Source: Vigna angularis (Eukaryota; Streptophyta; Magnoliopsida; Fabales; Fabaceae). Taken from it: a stretch of 64,000 nt of DNA. Location of the stretch: NCBI RefSeq assembly GCF_016808095.1, contig NC_068976.1, positions 9,829,001 through 9,893,000 on the forward strand, read 5' to 3'. Below the pieces are notes generated by a model. The model saw only the letters and a list, made by a program, of their open reading frames with translations, did not search any database and had not been told where the DNA came from. The translations under genes and the position numbers were made by a program. Shown here piece after piece: positions 27,301-42,839 of this stretch. The stretch's first letter is position 1. Each line of letters begins with the position of its first letter.

Positions 27301-27400
27301 TTTAAGTAAACTATTAATTAAAATGATTTATATTTTTTAAAGAATATAGTTAAGCCTTTAATTAATTTTATTTCTTAAATTTCTTAGAAAACAAACGGGG
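24351..27400. other. AT-rich intergenic DNA, end of copia remnant to RPA2 promoter
   Basis: 24351-25250 is moderately complex and may be further decayed retroelement, but I cannot match it. 25250-27400 is very AT-rich with no gene; it contains an (ATT)n tract at about 26902-26929. Confidence 0.45.
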
Positions 27401-27431
27401 AGGGTTCGGAGCTGAAAGTTGAAACCTATAC

Positions 27432-27440
27432 GGCGGGAAA
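27432..27440. promoter_or_regulatory. E2F-type site GGCGGGAAA (distal)
   Basis: GGCGGGAAA, the reverse of TTTCCCGCC, lies about 140 bases upstream of the RPA2 start codon. It matches the consensus for E2F/DP factors that drive S-phase genes. Confidence 0.7.
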
Positions 27441-27460
27441 AGAAAAAGGGAAACGTCCTT

Positions 27461-27468
27461 GGCGGGAA
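27461..27468. promoter_or_regulatory. E2F-type site GGCGGGAA (proximal)
   Basis: A second GGCGGGAA, 29 bases from the first and in the same orientation, about 110 bases upstream of the ATG. Paired E2F sites fit a DNA replication gene. It may overlap the transcription start region. Confidence 0.65.
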
Positions 27469-27577
27469 TCAAAATAAAAAACAACACGCAATTTTGGTTA
27501 ATTCATTCAAAGCATAACATAACCCACAACACATATCATCAACTGTTTCGCTTCCCTCTATTTCTAGGGTTTCGAAG

Positions 27578-30500
27578 ATGTTCTCTAGCTCCCAATTCGA
27601 TGCCACCGCCGGCTTCTCCGGCGGCGGATTCATGTCCTCTCAGCCGTCTAACTTCAACGATTCATCTCCCGCACCACCAAAAGTATGCAATCGATCTCTT
27701 TTTTGTAATTTTCCATTTCTCTGCAAAATAGAAACCACCAAACAAAGCACGCACGCACTCAGGATAATTTATTTTGTGAGAAATGAGTCGAACGCGTTGG
27801 TGTTAACCTAATTTCAGTAGTTGCAACTAATTTTGTTTTTCGTTTTGAAAGCGAAACACTGTGCTCTACTAACTGTGTTGTGTGTTTCGGTCGTTAAAGA
27901 GTCGCGAAACTCAGGGTTTGGTGCCGGTGACGGTGAAGCAGATTAGTGAAGCCTCTCAAACCGGTGACGAAAAATCGAATTTCGTGATCAACGGTGTAGA
28001 TCTGAACAATGTATGCCTCGCGCTTTTATTAGTCAGTTTTGAATTATTTTTCTTTCATTTTGTAAGAATTGGTATGCCGTGCTTTTTTGTTTATTACATA
28101 GTGGGGAAAACCATATATCAGTAATGACTGCGTAACACTTCTTAATTTTATGGTACCCTTGTTCGAAATATGGAAAAGTATGTCATGTTTTTGTTTGAGT
28201 TTAATTTTTTGGTATTGACTGCGTAACACTTCTTAAATCATTGGATGCATGTGTAATATAAAGTTGTACACTCACAATGACTATAATTAACATTTATAAA
28301 CGGTTCGTTTATAATTTTTAGTGTCTAATTGGTCAAAGACTTGAAAGTGGAGTCATCTTTATATTGGCCATGCATGAAAATTAAACTCTTACTTTACATA
28401 CTTTAATGTTTGCTTTAGTTTGGAAAATATATGCATTGACCGCGTTATTGTCATCTATTGTCTGTTTACTAATTTCATAATGACTACTTTAAGAGCACAA
28501 TCTATGAAATTTTTTGGTTGCCTAATAATGTACAATACTTTATGTTGACAATGCCTTCTTATTGCTTTACATTATTTTGGTTCAGGTAACACTAGTGGGG
28601 ATGGCGTTTGAGAAAGTTGAGAGAAACACCGATGTCAATTTTGTTTTGGACGATGGAACTGGACGAATAAAATGCCGAAGATGGTATTCTGTGCACTATA
28701 AATGTTATTTCAGATTAAATTAGTTTTCAAATAATTTGTGTTGTGTTGCTTTGCTTTCTATTGTGGAAAATCTTCCCCAATAAATGTTTGTAAAATGTGG
28801 TTTGAGTTTTTGGTGTTCTTTTATCAGGGTTAATGAGACTTTTGACACGAAGGAAATGGAGGAAGTAATGTAAGTTCATGAATATGTAATACACGAGTCT
28901 GTGATTGTTATATTTCTAAACTTAATTTTTTTTTTCAATGATAGGAATGGTATGTACGTCCGTGTTTTTGGGCATTTGAAAAGTTTCCAAGGCGTTAGGC
29001 AACTTGTAGCTTTCTCTGTCAGGCATGTGCTCTACACCCCTTTTTGTGTTATGTTGTAGCAATTGTGCAGTGGCTGTTTATTTACTAATTTGATATGATA
29101 TCTTGGTATGAATACGATTTTCTTGAATCTTCAATGAGAACAGGTTCAAATCACTTATGGAGAAGAGTTATCCTTTCTCTATGTCATTGGTCATTACTTT
29201 AGGGATCTAATTATGACTTGGAGTGAATTTATAGAATGTGTTATACACACCTTAATAAGCACAGGTTTAAGTCAGTTATGGAGAAAAGTCAATTCTTGTT
29301 TATTTCATTAGTCATTACTTTAGCTATCTAATTGGAAGTTGGAGTAAAGTTATGGTTTACTATATCTAATGTTAAGGGTGTTTGATATTGAAGAATGGGG
29401 TGGCTGTCATTGTGGTTTATCAGGTTCATCAATGTTGAGACACTATTATTATATATTAGGAAAAGATGCCGGATTATTCAACAAATGTATATGAATCCTT
29501 TTTGGGGGCTCTGTCACTTGCTCCCAGCATGAGGCGCTTCAGTCATGACTTGCCACTATATACGTTTAGATACACTTTTACTAGCTGAATGCTTCCACAA
29601 TTAAAATTGAAATCGGGGAAGAGAGTAGAGACAGGCAAGGATTTAGATTAATAGTGGGTGTACCTACTCTAAAATTGACTCAACAACTTACATCCTCCCT
29701 TTATTTCTAGTAAAACAGTTGCAAAGTTGTTCTTCCTGGGCTTAGAACCATTGCATATAATAGAACATCACTGATTATTGGTTTTGTTAACGATTCAAAG
29801 CACCTTTGTTGTGTTGGATGTATTGATACCTTGCTATTAGTGGGTTTTCTTGCTTAGCTTGGGAGCTGTTGCTGATATGCATTTGGGTGTTTAATGGACC
29901 GCTTTTTCTCTGGGGTGTGTATGGCTGTTTTAAGAGGTTTCACATAAACCACTTGGGATGTATCGGAGGTTCTTATTAGATGGTAGTTTCTTCTGCTGTA
30001 TTCAACATTTAAGCATGTACTGTCGTGTATTCAGTTATATTTTTCTTTTGTCAAAGCAAACCAGAAAACAAATGGTCGTGCCTGCAAGTTGGTGATTACT
30101 GTTATGTTTCTGTATCTTCTCGTCATTGTTAAACTTATCTAGTACTTATAATTTTTTGGAGGTTTTTTCCCTATTATTTAATTATAAATGTGAGCGATGT
30201 CAGGTTTTTTAGCCTCACGGAATTTGTGGTTTTGATTTTCAATATTGATGTTTGCTTTATTTAGACTTCAATCTTAGTTTTAATTGTCGGTGATGGGTGC
30301 CCAACGTCCTGGAGGTAGCATTTGATTTTCAAAATTTCCCCTAGAATAGTGTATCTTTTGATTGGAGATTCAGAGTTTGTTGAATTGAGAAATTTACACG
30401 TGAATTACAAAGTGATAGTTATATCTGGTTGTATAAAAATGATTTTTTTCAAATTGTGATTTGTGCAGTTTTCCATGATGAGAAAGTGTCTATATTTGGC

Positions 30501-31477
30501 AAATTGTGTAGCTGAGTTTTATCGTATGCTTATTTCATATTCATGGTGTTTTTCACAGGCCCGTGACAAATTTTGAGGAGATCCCTTTTCACTTTATTGA
30601 TTGCATACATAACCATCTGCGCTCCAAACTGAAGGTGCACACAACTTTCATACTTTACCTGAATTCTTTTAGATCATAGTATGATGGTTCATGGCAGTGG
30701 ATAGTGCATGGATATCCCACGAATTCAGCAAATTTGAGAATCGTCTATAATCCAGTCATTGGACCATTAGAAGCTTTGACTGTTAACATTCCCAGCTTTG
30801 TGCCTTGTCAAGTGGACATACCTGACATGTATATTTTCGTTTGGATCGTAGTTGGAAGGAATCACTTCTACAAATCCTTCATCTGTCTCATCTTTGAACA
30901 CTCCTGTCAAAAATGCCCCAAATGGATCTCAGCCGCCCACGTCAACTCCAGTATGATATTCTATATCACACATTTGCTGTTTGCTAAAGTTTAATTGGAT
31001 TGATGATACTATTTTTCTAATCTCAGGCATATGCACAGTATAGCGTGGATGGACTTAAGGATTGCGATAAATTGATTATTGACTACCTGCAGCAGCATTC
31101 AGATATGTGAGTTATAAATTTAAAATTTTATTTTACTTGATTTCCATTAATTTAATATTTGATATTTTCAACAAATGTAACATTTGGATTCTCATCGCAC
31201 AAAATTCACCTGACTTGTGATTCCGAATGATTTCAAAACTGGATTTAAATTGCAGGTCAGATGAACGGGGAATACATGTCAATGAACTATCCCGGGAGCT
31301 CAAGCTTCCAATGGACAGGATCATGTCAGTTCTGTTATACGTATCTTTCTCTTTACGCAAATCATTTGCTGGTGATGTAACTCAACTGTTTATGTTGTTA
31401 GGTTGTCGCTGAAGACTCTTGGAGACGATGGTTTAGTATACTCTACCATTGATGACTACCATTACAAACAAGCTTGA
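27578..31477 (+). CDS. RPA2: Replication protein A 32-kDa subunit (RPA2), 10 exons, 277 aa
   Basis: Exons: 27578-27682, 27900-28010, 28586-28683, 28828-28869, 28945-29022, 30559-30634, 30852-30950, 31027-31106, 31256-31324, 31402-31477; total 834 bp with all phases agreeing and a TGA end. RPA2 is the middle subunit of the heterotrimer that coats single-stranded DNA in replication, repair and recombination. Residues 1-35 are Ser/Gly-rich (SSSQFDATAGFSGGGF), matching the phosphorylated N-terminus. The OB fold follows (VTLVGMAFEKVER, FVLDDGTGRIKCRRW, YVRVFGHLKSFQGVRQLVAF). After a Ser/Thr/Pro linker, the C-terminal winged helix reads DERGIHVNELSREL and LSLKTLGDDGLVYSTIDDYH. Length is usual for plants. 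Intron 5 uses a GC donor (CAG|gcatgt). Two E2F-type sites lie upstream. Confidence 0.95.
29023..30558 (+). other. RPA2 intron 5, GC-AG type
   Basis: This 1.5-kb intron begins GC (GTCAG|gcatgtg) and ends ttttcacag. Splicing there joins SV-R to PVTNFEEIPFHF in frame, as the family requires. It also contains an imperfect tandem repeat of about 121 bp (29141-29261 and 29262-29355, both starting caggtt(c/t)aa). Confidence 0.8.
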
Positions 31478-36003
<4,526 letters not shown>

Positions 36004-36012
36004 TTTAAATAA

Positions 36013-38039
36013 GAGTTAAATATGTTTTTAGTCCTTCAACTATCAAGTGCTTTTGAGTTTCATTCCTCTTTCAAAGTTTGCTTCACTTTGATCCTTTACC
36101 TTTAAGAAACTATAATTTTTAGTCATTCAAAAGTAACAACAATTTTGGCTGAGCTGACTAACAGTATGCCACATGTCATGCCACGTTAGCAATTCAAAAT
36201 ATGAAATTAAAACAAATCTCAAGTTTTGAAACTGCCCTCTTCAACCAAACCCTTTCACTCTCCAGGGTGCATCCCTCCACCACCCCTTGCTTCTACAAAA
36301 TCCACACCAACAAAGTAGCTGTTTGAGGCAGATCGAGGGATGAGGAAGAAGGACGCGTCGCGAGTCTAATCGCAATAGAGAATAAAGATCGCCGTTGAAG
36401 GAAGAAACTAGAAGCTCCGTCCTTCGCCGGCGACGAATCAGGTCGAAGAAGTCGAACCATACCGTGAGGCCAGTCCTCCACCTGCAGAAAACCAGAACAA
36501 AAAAAAACACCACAGATCACCTTTGCTCTTTGCGAGCCATCACAGTGAACTCCTTTGTTGTTTGCCAACAATGAACCAGACCACACCGCGAAGGGAGATA
36601 AAGCTGTTCTTCTATGGCACGACGTAGAAACAGAAAAGAGAAGAAAGCTAGAATGCGAGAAACCCAGGTTCTAAAACTCTCTCTTGAAATTCATGGCTAG
36701 AACGAAACACTGGATTGGCCATGACGAAGACGCGTCGTTGGTGGTGAAGCAAGGATGCAAAAGATAGATTGGGAAGACGAAAATTGGGGATTTTCCCCAA
36801 TTTAGGGTTCATTAACAATAAGGTTTCAGATTTGGGATTTTTCCCTTCTTGATTCTAAAGGATTAATTAGGGTTCCTAATTTGCAAATTTAGGGTTTTTC
36901 GAATTAGAAAAACTAGATCTGTAAACAATTATGTTTCTTAATGGGATAATTAATACTAATTGATTTGGTTTTTTGATAAAGGAGAATATCAATAAGAAAT
37001 TCTATGATGATAATCCAAAACATTTAAAAAATAGCATTCATTATTGCATCTAGAATATAATGCAGACTATAAAGAATTAAATGAAAACCTTCAAATTAGG
37101 GTTTAGGGTTTATCAAATGTGAGTAAAAGAAATAGTGTTTGATGCATTCAAATTAAGAACAAAGTAGTTGTTGTACTCTGACAGGGGAAATTTTTTGGCA
37201 GTAATACAAAAGGTATATAACGGAAATGGATGCAAGACCCTCGCAAACACAAGCATTTGATCCACCCTGCTTTTGAAACAATTTGCATTCACCACTTGAA
37301 TATATATAATATGCACAAATTCTTCCTTCAGGACGATCATAAGCTCTCCATCATTCACTAACCGTCGCCATTCCATCAAACCCATATCTACCATAATCAA
37401 CCCTTCTTCCTTTAGGAACTACCAGCCTCCGCCTCCGCCGCAGTAGCATCTACGAGATCCGCTTTCTCAGCACTTTGCAGCGGGTGGTTGCCGTGCTTTT
37501 CCTTATCGAGAATCGCTGTGACGGGAAGGCGGCGTAGGAGCTGCCACACACAATGAAAGATTTCTTGAGTAGGTGCAGGGATAAGGGGTGGGAGAGCTTT
37601 GATTACGCTCTCCTAGGAAATTGTCTCTCTTTTATGTACTACTGGCAAGGTAGGGAGCACAGGAACCCGTTGGAGCAGAGGAGTTTGGCACTGCACATGG
37701 CGGGGACAGAGAAGACGAGGAATGTAGTGCTAGAAGAGTTGGAGAGGAGTGGTGAGGAGTAGAATGAGGCAGAGGATGGGGAGGGAGTGACGCGTGTTCC
37801 GATGGTGAGGTTGAGGATTTTGGAGATGGAGGGAGAGGGGACGTCCCGAGGATGAAGAGAGTTCGGAGATGAATAGGGAAAATGATCATCACGTTTTAGA
37901 AAAAGGAAGATACTTTTTAGAAAAAGGAAGAATGATGTGACATATTGTTAGCCAGCTCAATCAAAGTGAAGAAAACTTTGAAAGAGGGACGAAACCCAAA
38001 AACGCTTGATAGTTGAGGGACTAAAAATATATTTAACCC
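36013..38039. mobile_element. Non-autonomous Mutator-like element (MULE), 2027 bp, carrying GC-rich unidentified sequence
   Basis: The two ends are inverted repeats of about 80 bp: left (g/a)GTTAAATATGTTTTTAGTCC, right inverse GGGTTAAATATATTTTTAGT, continuing with AACTATCAAG(t/c)G and CCTCTTTCAAAGTTT shared. They are flanked by the 9-bp direct repeat TTTAAATAA (36004-36012 and 38040-38048), the target duplication length of MULEs. No MURA transposase is visible. The interior (36240-36760 and 37400-37880) is GC-richer than its surroundings and contains several open frames, for example 37553-37762 (+) beginning MKDFLSRCRDKGWESFDYAL, as expected if host gene pieces had been captured. I could not identify the donor genes. 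Confidence 0.88.
37553..37762 (+). other. Open frame inside the MULE, 69 aa, unidentified
   Basis: This ATG-started frame (MKDFLSRCRDKGW, later MYYWQGREHRNPLEQRSL) lies in a GC-richer block with flanking Pro- and Ser-rich frames in other phases. It resembles ordinary coding sequence in composition but matches no family I know. It may be part of a captured exon; an expressed product is not claimed. Confidence 0.25.
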
Positions 38040-38299
38040 TTTAAATAATTGTAGATAGAAAAATGCTATTTATAAAAGATATTACACATAAATTTCTTCT
38101 TAAATTTCTTAACATGACCTGTCACGAATTATTATCCATTAATGGACAATAGAAACTAAAAGTGATAAATAACAAAAAGGAAAAAAAAATAATTATTTTT
38201 ATGTATTTCATTTAAATTCTACCAACATTTTAAAATCTGATGGTCATGATAGTGTCACCTATCCTTTAGGTTTTTTATAAGTATGGATTAGGTGGTCTC

Positions 38300-39990
38300 A
38301 TCATTTTTGCTCCTGCTTCATTTTTGCATCGCTTAGTTTTCGAGTCTTTTCATTCTTAAGGTAAATAATGTTTGCATGAACATCTCTTTGGAAGACTTCT
38401 CTGGTCAGGAGAGTAGGGGATATGACGATGCCTCTATGTTGTCATCATCACTTGGTTCATCATCTAGGAATTAGGAATCGTCCGAGTAGAGTTTGACATT
38501 AATAATTAGCATTATGACACCTATATAAGCTACTAATAAGGGTTCGATCAAGCAAAGGAGCAACCGTACAATTGGGGAGATTCATGGTGACACCATTGCT
38601 GAAGGGGATCAATTGAATCTTTTAGTGTTCCTGTAGTATGAATGAACTGCACTCGAGGTTTGTGAATATGTTACTCGCTTCAGGTGGGTAACGATTTAGT
38701 GGACCTCGCTTACCAGACTTTTATTCTAAGGGATGACATGGATAATGATATTGTGCAAGGCTTTGGGTCTTACTTTTATCGTAACCATATTTCTCCATTA
38801 CTATCGCACCCATTAGATTTCTAAAATAAGGATGAATGTCTTTAATAAGTGGGAGAAATTAAAACCTTTTCCAACTTTTCGTTGCTTCCTACGAGTGCTT
38901 TAAGGGAGGATTATTCAAGATCACCAATTTATCCAAAGGCCACAAAATGTTCTTCGATGGCAACACTCGACTGAAGTGCCCTTTGCATTGGACCTATAAC
39001 CCTACTCGGTCTAATCCTTGGGAGTAATCGATGATGACCCTTGAAAAATGCATCACTCTTAAGATATTGGAACAACTTCCCCCAAGCTCCCAACCAGAGA
39101 TCTTATACAATGTTTTCAATTTGTAACCTCGATTAAGACGTTTCTAGTAAATACTCTTTCCTTGTTCGATATATGTTTAGTCAATTTTTAACTTAGCTAT
39201 TTTTTGTGTGTGTTACAACTATAATGATTTGCACTAACCCTCAAAATCTCAACTTCTTTAAAAAGCTGTTGGACAAGCATCCTATTGGTGCAAGCGGTTT
39301 CGTGGTCGTTTAGGGTGAAGACCCTTCAGTTAGAAAAGTAGAGGAAAGGACACTGGATGATCTTGCTGATGGGGTGACGGCCTTTGTTGTGCCCGTTCTT
39401 AGTCTCCCTCCCATCACCATCGTTATCACTACTCCCACAAATTGGGAGGAATAGGCCTAAAGAAAGAAGGATAAAAGGAAATATAAAGAGTAGTTCACTT
39501 GTACCCGTTCTCTCAAGCATGACCGTCAAGGTAAGGATACCTTGACCCCTCTTGCTGGTCGGGTTGTTAAACCAGATTTATGGTTAAATGGAAGGAACTA
39601 ATAAAGGGGTTATTTGAGGCCGACACATTTGCCACTGTGGCAGAGTTCAGCCTACGTGCAATTGCTTTATATTAAAGGGTAATTCTTAGTGCCGATAGGT
39701 CGGAGGTAATCCGACTAGAGAAGGACTAGGGAAAAACCCAAGCAAATTTCACCACCGCCCTTAAAGCGAATGAGGTCTTGGTGACCTTAGCGGAGGACCT
39801 CAAGGCTTCTCATGCTCAATGTGAGCAGAATAAAAATGATTTGGGTACCAAGGTTATTGCTTTGTAAAAGAGGAAAAATCTTGGCGGTCGAGACTCGCTG
39901 ACTACATCAACAATTTAATGATCTCCTTCTTGCTCAACAAGTCAATCAGAATGCTCTAGGGGACTAGGACAAAAGGTATAAGTATGTTTT
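38300..39990 (+). pseudogene. Antisense ORF of a Tat-type Ty3/gypsy element (putative gypsy-type transposon domain), decayed
   Basis: Degenerate plus-strand reading shows SYECFKGGLFKITNLSKGHK, then FFDGNTRLKCPLHWTYNP and LEKCITLKILEQLPPSSQ, the order found in the plant putative gypsy-type transposon domain (a GxFxV/I turn, FPLxWT core, then an L-x-x-LP segment). From 39730 a helical tail follows (ANFTTALKANEVLVTLAEDL, KASHAQCEQNKNDLG), as in the coiled-coil C-termini of such ORFs. Many stops interrupt it. It converges tail-to-tail on the minus-strand integrase, as in Grande/Retand-like Tat elements that carry an antisense gene downstream of pol. Confidence 0.55.
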
Positions 39991-40009
39991 CACACAACTT
40001 CCTATCGTT

Positions 40010-41400
40010 CGACTATTATATTTGGACTAGCTGAAATAAAATTTGAGGTGTGAGGTATTCCACGTGTTGGGTATGAGCTTCCCGTCCAAGCATTCAACTG
40101 ATATGCTCCATTGCCCAAGCTTTCAATCACTTTGAATGGTCATCTCAAGTATAGAGCGAGCCTGTAATGCGTTAAATTCTTACAAGCATTGTTTGTCTTT
40201 CTACATATTAGATGTTGCTCTGCAAAGCTTCTTTGCTTGACCTTGGAGTTATAACGTCATGCCCCTATCCTCTTGTATGCTTCAACCTTCATTGTTGCCT
40301 TATCCCTCCGTTCAGTCACCATGTCGAGCTCGACCCTTAGTTGACCGATGTTGATGTCCATGTCTCACACTTGCCTCCTCAGTGACGGTTCACTTACTTC
40401 TATTGGAATAATAACATCAGTGTCATTAGATAAGTTGAAGGGAGTTTCCCCTGTCAATCCGCGTGGAGTACATCGATATGTCCATAGTGCTTGCAACATC
40501 TCGTCCATTCATGCTCCTCTGGCGTGCCCTAATCTTTTCTTTAACTTCGCCACTACAATTTTATTCATGGCTTTCGCCTAACTGTTCATCTACAAATGTA
40601 CTATGGAGTTTGTAATGTGTTTTATGCCAACTCCTTACAGAACTTCCTTGTTTATGAATTTTTGGTCGGTGTCAATTAGTCCAAATTGATAGACAATATT
40701 CTTCCAAATGAAAGATTGCACCTATCGAGCGGTTATGGTGGCTAAAGCTTTATGTTCCACCCATTTGGTGAAGTAATATACAGCCACCAAAATGAATTTC
40801 TTTTGAGCCCTGCCAACTAGAAAGGGGTTGACAATATTCATTTTCCATTATGCAAATGGCCAAGGTGTGATAATGTTGTGATGTTCAAAAGATGGTGCAT
40901 TGACGACATTACTGTTCTTTTGGCCTTCGCAACATTTTTCAAAAAAGTTCTTGCAGCTGTCCTTGATCATCGGCCATAAGTATTGCGCTTGCAGGACTTA
41001 TGCCTTCATATTTCGTTAACCGATATGCATTCCATAAACATCATTGTGTAGCTCATCCATCACATAAGGAGTTTCTTCTTCGGACAAACATTGGAGAAGG
41101 GGCGTTGAAAATCCTCTCTTGTAAAGGTCATCGTTGATCGTAACAAACCGAGCGACCTACCTAGCATCTACTGGTTTGATTAACAGGTCATCCTCCAATT
41201 GCTTCATTAGATCTCAAATTTTTGTTCTATTATCCTAATCGATTATGGAGGTGCTAATACATTTGACAATCATGGGCATTGTCAATGCTTGTCTTATTAT
41301 GGCTTTTAGCTACTCCTTTTCTTTTCCTTCTGCTAGTTTGGATAATAGGTCCACTAAGGTGTTTCCCCCCTAAGGAAGTGCTCAATGGTGGCTTCTTCGA
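40010..41400 (-). pseudogene. Ty3/gypsy integrase remnant
   Basis: Minus-strand translation gives AQYLWPMIKDSCKNFFEKCC (end of the zinc-binding domain), PWPFA*WKMNIVNPFLVGRA, KKFILVAVYYFTKWVEHKAL and ATITAR, the start of the catalytic core. It continues with AKAMNKIVVAKLKKRLGHAR and ALWTYRCTPRGLTGETPFNL to a C-terminal NGAYQLNAWTG near 40050. Order and motifs are those of a plant Ty3/gypsy integrase. Stops and a frameshift or two show it is inactive. It continues the pol gene that lies to its right, beyond the CACTA insertion. Confidence 0.8.
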
Positions 41401-41443
41401 ATTCCTTCATCGGTTGTGTCACCTTATGATAATACTAGAGAAG

Positions 41444-42832
41444 GACTAGTGCAGAAAGGGCTTTAGATGTCTCCTATTTTGGGCTTTTAATGTCTGATCT
41501 CTGTCCGACGTCTATATGGGTGACGTTAATGAGACGTCTAACCTATTGGGTCAGACGTTTATATAGACGTCCGATCCATACAGGTCAAACGTCTATATAG
41601 ACGTTTGACACTATAAATCAGACGTCTATATAGACGTCTGACACTATAGATTAGACGTCTAAAACGCCGCCGTATTTGATTGGATCTTTTTCCATTTGAG
41701 GCCTCTCAGGTTGCTCTTGGCTCATGGTGATTCGAGTTTAAAACTTTATATTTTAGTTGAAGAAAATGTAAGGTACATTTTTTTTTGTATTAGATGGTTT
41801 TAAAAACGTAGTGGAGAGAATTGGAGGAGTGGAAAATGGAATAAATCGCCGCCCAAGAACGCCGCCTAAGGACACAAGCAAAACTGCACCAAAATCTAAC
41901 GAAAATGCATTTTAATCGGTTCAAATGAAAGATAATGCATCAAAGAGTGATGTAATCAGAGTAAAATTAACTTATAACGGTGCAAAAGTGAGAAAACGAA
42001 CCTGAAAAGCGTAACTCGTAGAGAGAAAACGATAGGAAGATGATGAACATTAAGTGCGCGTAACTGTTGCCTCGCGTTCGCGGTGTTTTAATGTGGCCAT
42101 ATAGAAGTCGGTTCCCCCCACATCAAACGTCTATATGGATTTAGAAGTCGTATTGACGGAATCTGACGTTTAAACGAAGTTAAAAAGTGACTTTAGATTT
42201 CAAAAATGAGTATAGAAAAGTCGATTTCGCCCACATCGGACGTCTATATGGCTGTAGAAGTCAGATTGGCGGGATCTGATGTCTAAATGGAATTAAAAAA
42301 TGACTTTTTAGATTTAAAAAATGAGTATATAGAAGTCGGTTCCCCCCACATCGGACGTCTATATGACTGTAGAAGTCGGATTGGCAGGATCTGATGTCTA
42401 AATGGAGTTAAAAAGTAACTTTTTAGATAGAAGTCGGTTCCCCCCACATCGGACGTCTATATGGCTGTAGAAGTCAGATTAGCGGGATCTAACGTCCAAA
42501 TGGAGTTAAAAAGTGACTTTTTAGATTTAAAAAATGAGTATATAGAAGTAGGTTCGCCCACATCGAACGTCTATACGGTTGTAGAAGTCGGATTGGTGTG
42601 ATCTGAAGTCTAAATGGAGTTAAAAAGTGACTTTTTAGATTTCAAAAATGAGTATATAGAAGTCTATTCCCCCACATCAGTCGTTTATATGGCTTTAGAC
42701 ATTTGTTCTCGCCAGAACAGACGTCTATATGGTTGTTTTATTTACGAAAAATACCACCGGTCATTTTTTACGTTGGATATTCTAAGGTCGGACGTCTAAA
42801 GGGTGACGTTAAAGGCCTTTTCTGCACTAGTG
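41444..42832. mobile_element. Non-autonomous CACTA element, 1389 bp, inserted in the Ty3/gypsy pol
   Basis: The right end reads ...GGCCTTTTCTGCACTAGTG; its inverse, CACTAGTGCAGAAAAGGCC, is matched at the left end by gACTAGTGCAGAAAGGGC, where the first base has mutated from C to G. The 3-bp direct repeat AAG flanks both ends (41441-41443 and 42833-42835). The left subterminal region is packed with GACGTCTATATAGACGTC palindromes. No transposase is present. The flanking sequence on either side belongs to one minus-strand gypsy pol, so the insertion is secondary. Confidence 0.9.
42101..42715. repeat. Tandem array inside the CACTA element, about 114-bp unit x 6
   Basis: The phrase agaagtcggttccccccaca with small changes starts at about 42101, 42215, 42328, 42427, 42541 and 42655, giving periods of 114, 113, 99, 114 and 114. 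Each unit also carries a gacgtctatatgg(c/a)tgtag motif and a tgactttttagattt segment. The 99-base spacing reflects an internal deletion; the last unit is partial. Confidence 0.9.
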
Positions 42833-42839
42833 AAGCGAG

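Noticed and set aside
30704..30994. 96-codon plus-strand frame as an RPA2 exon
   Set aside because: Wrong frame; the true exon is 30852-30950, in the frame giving LEGITSTNPSS.
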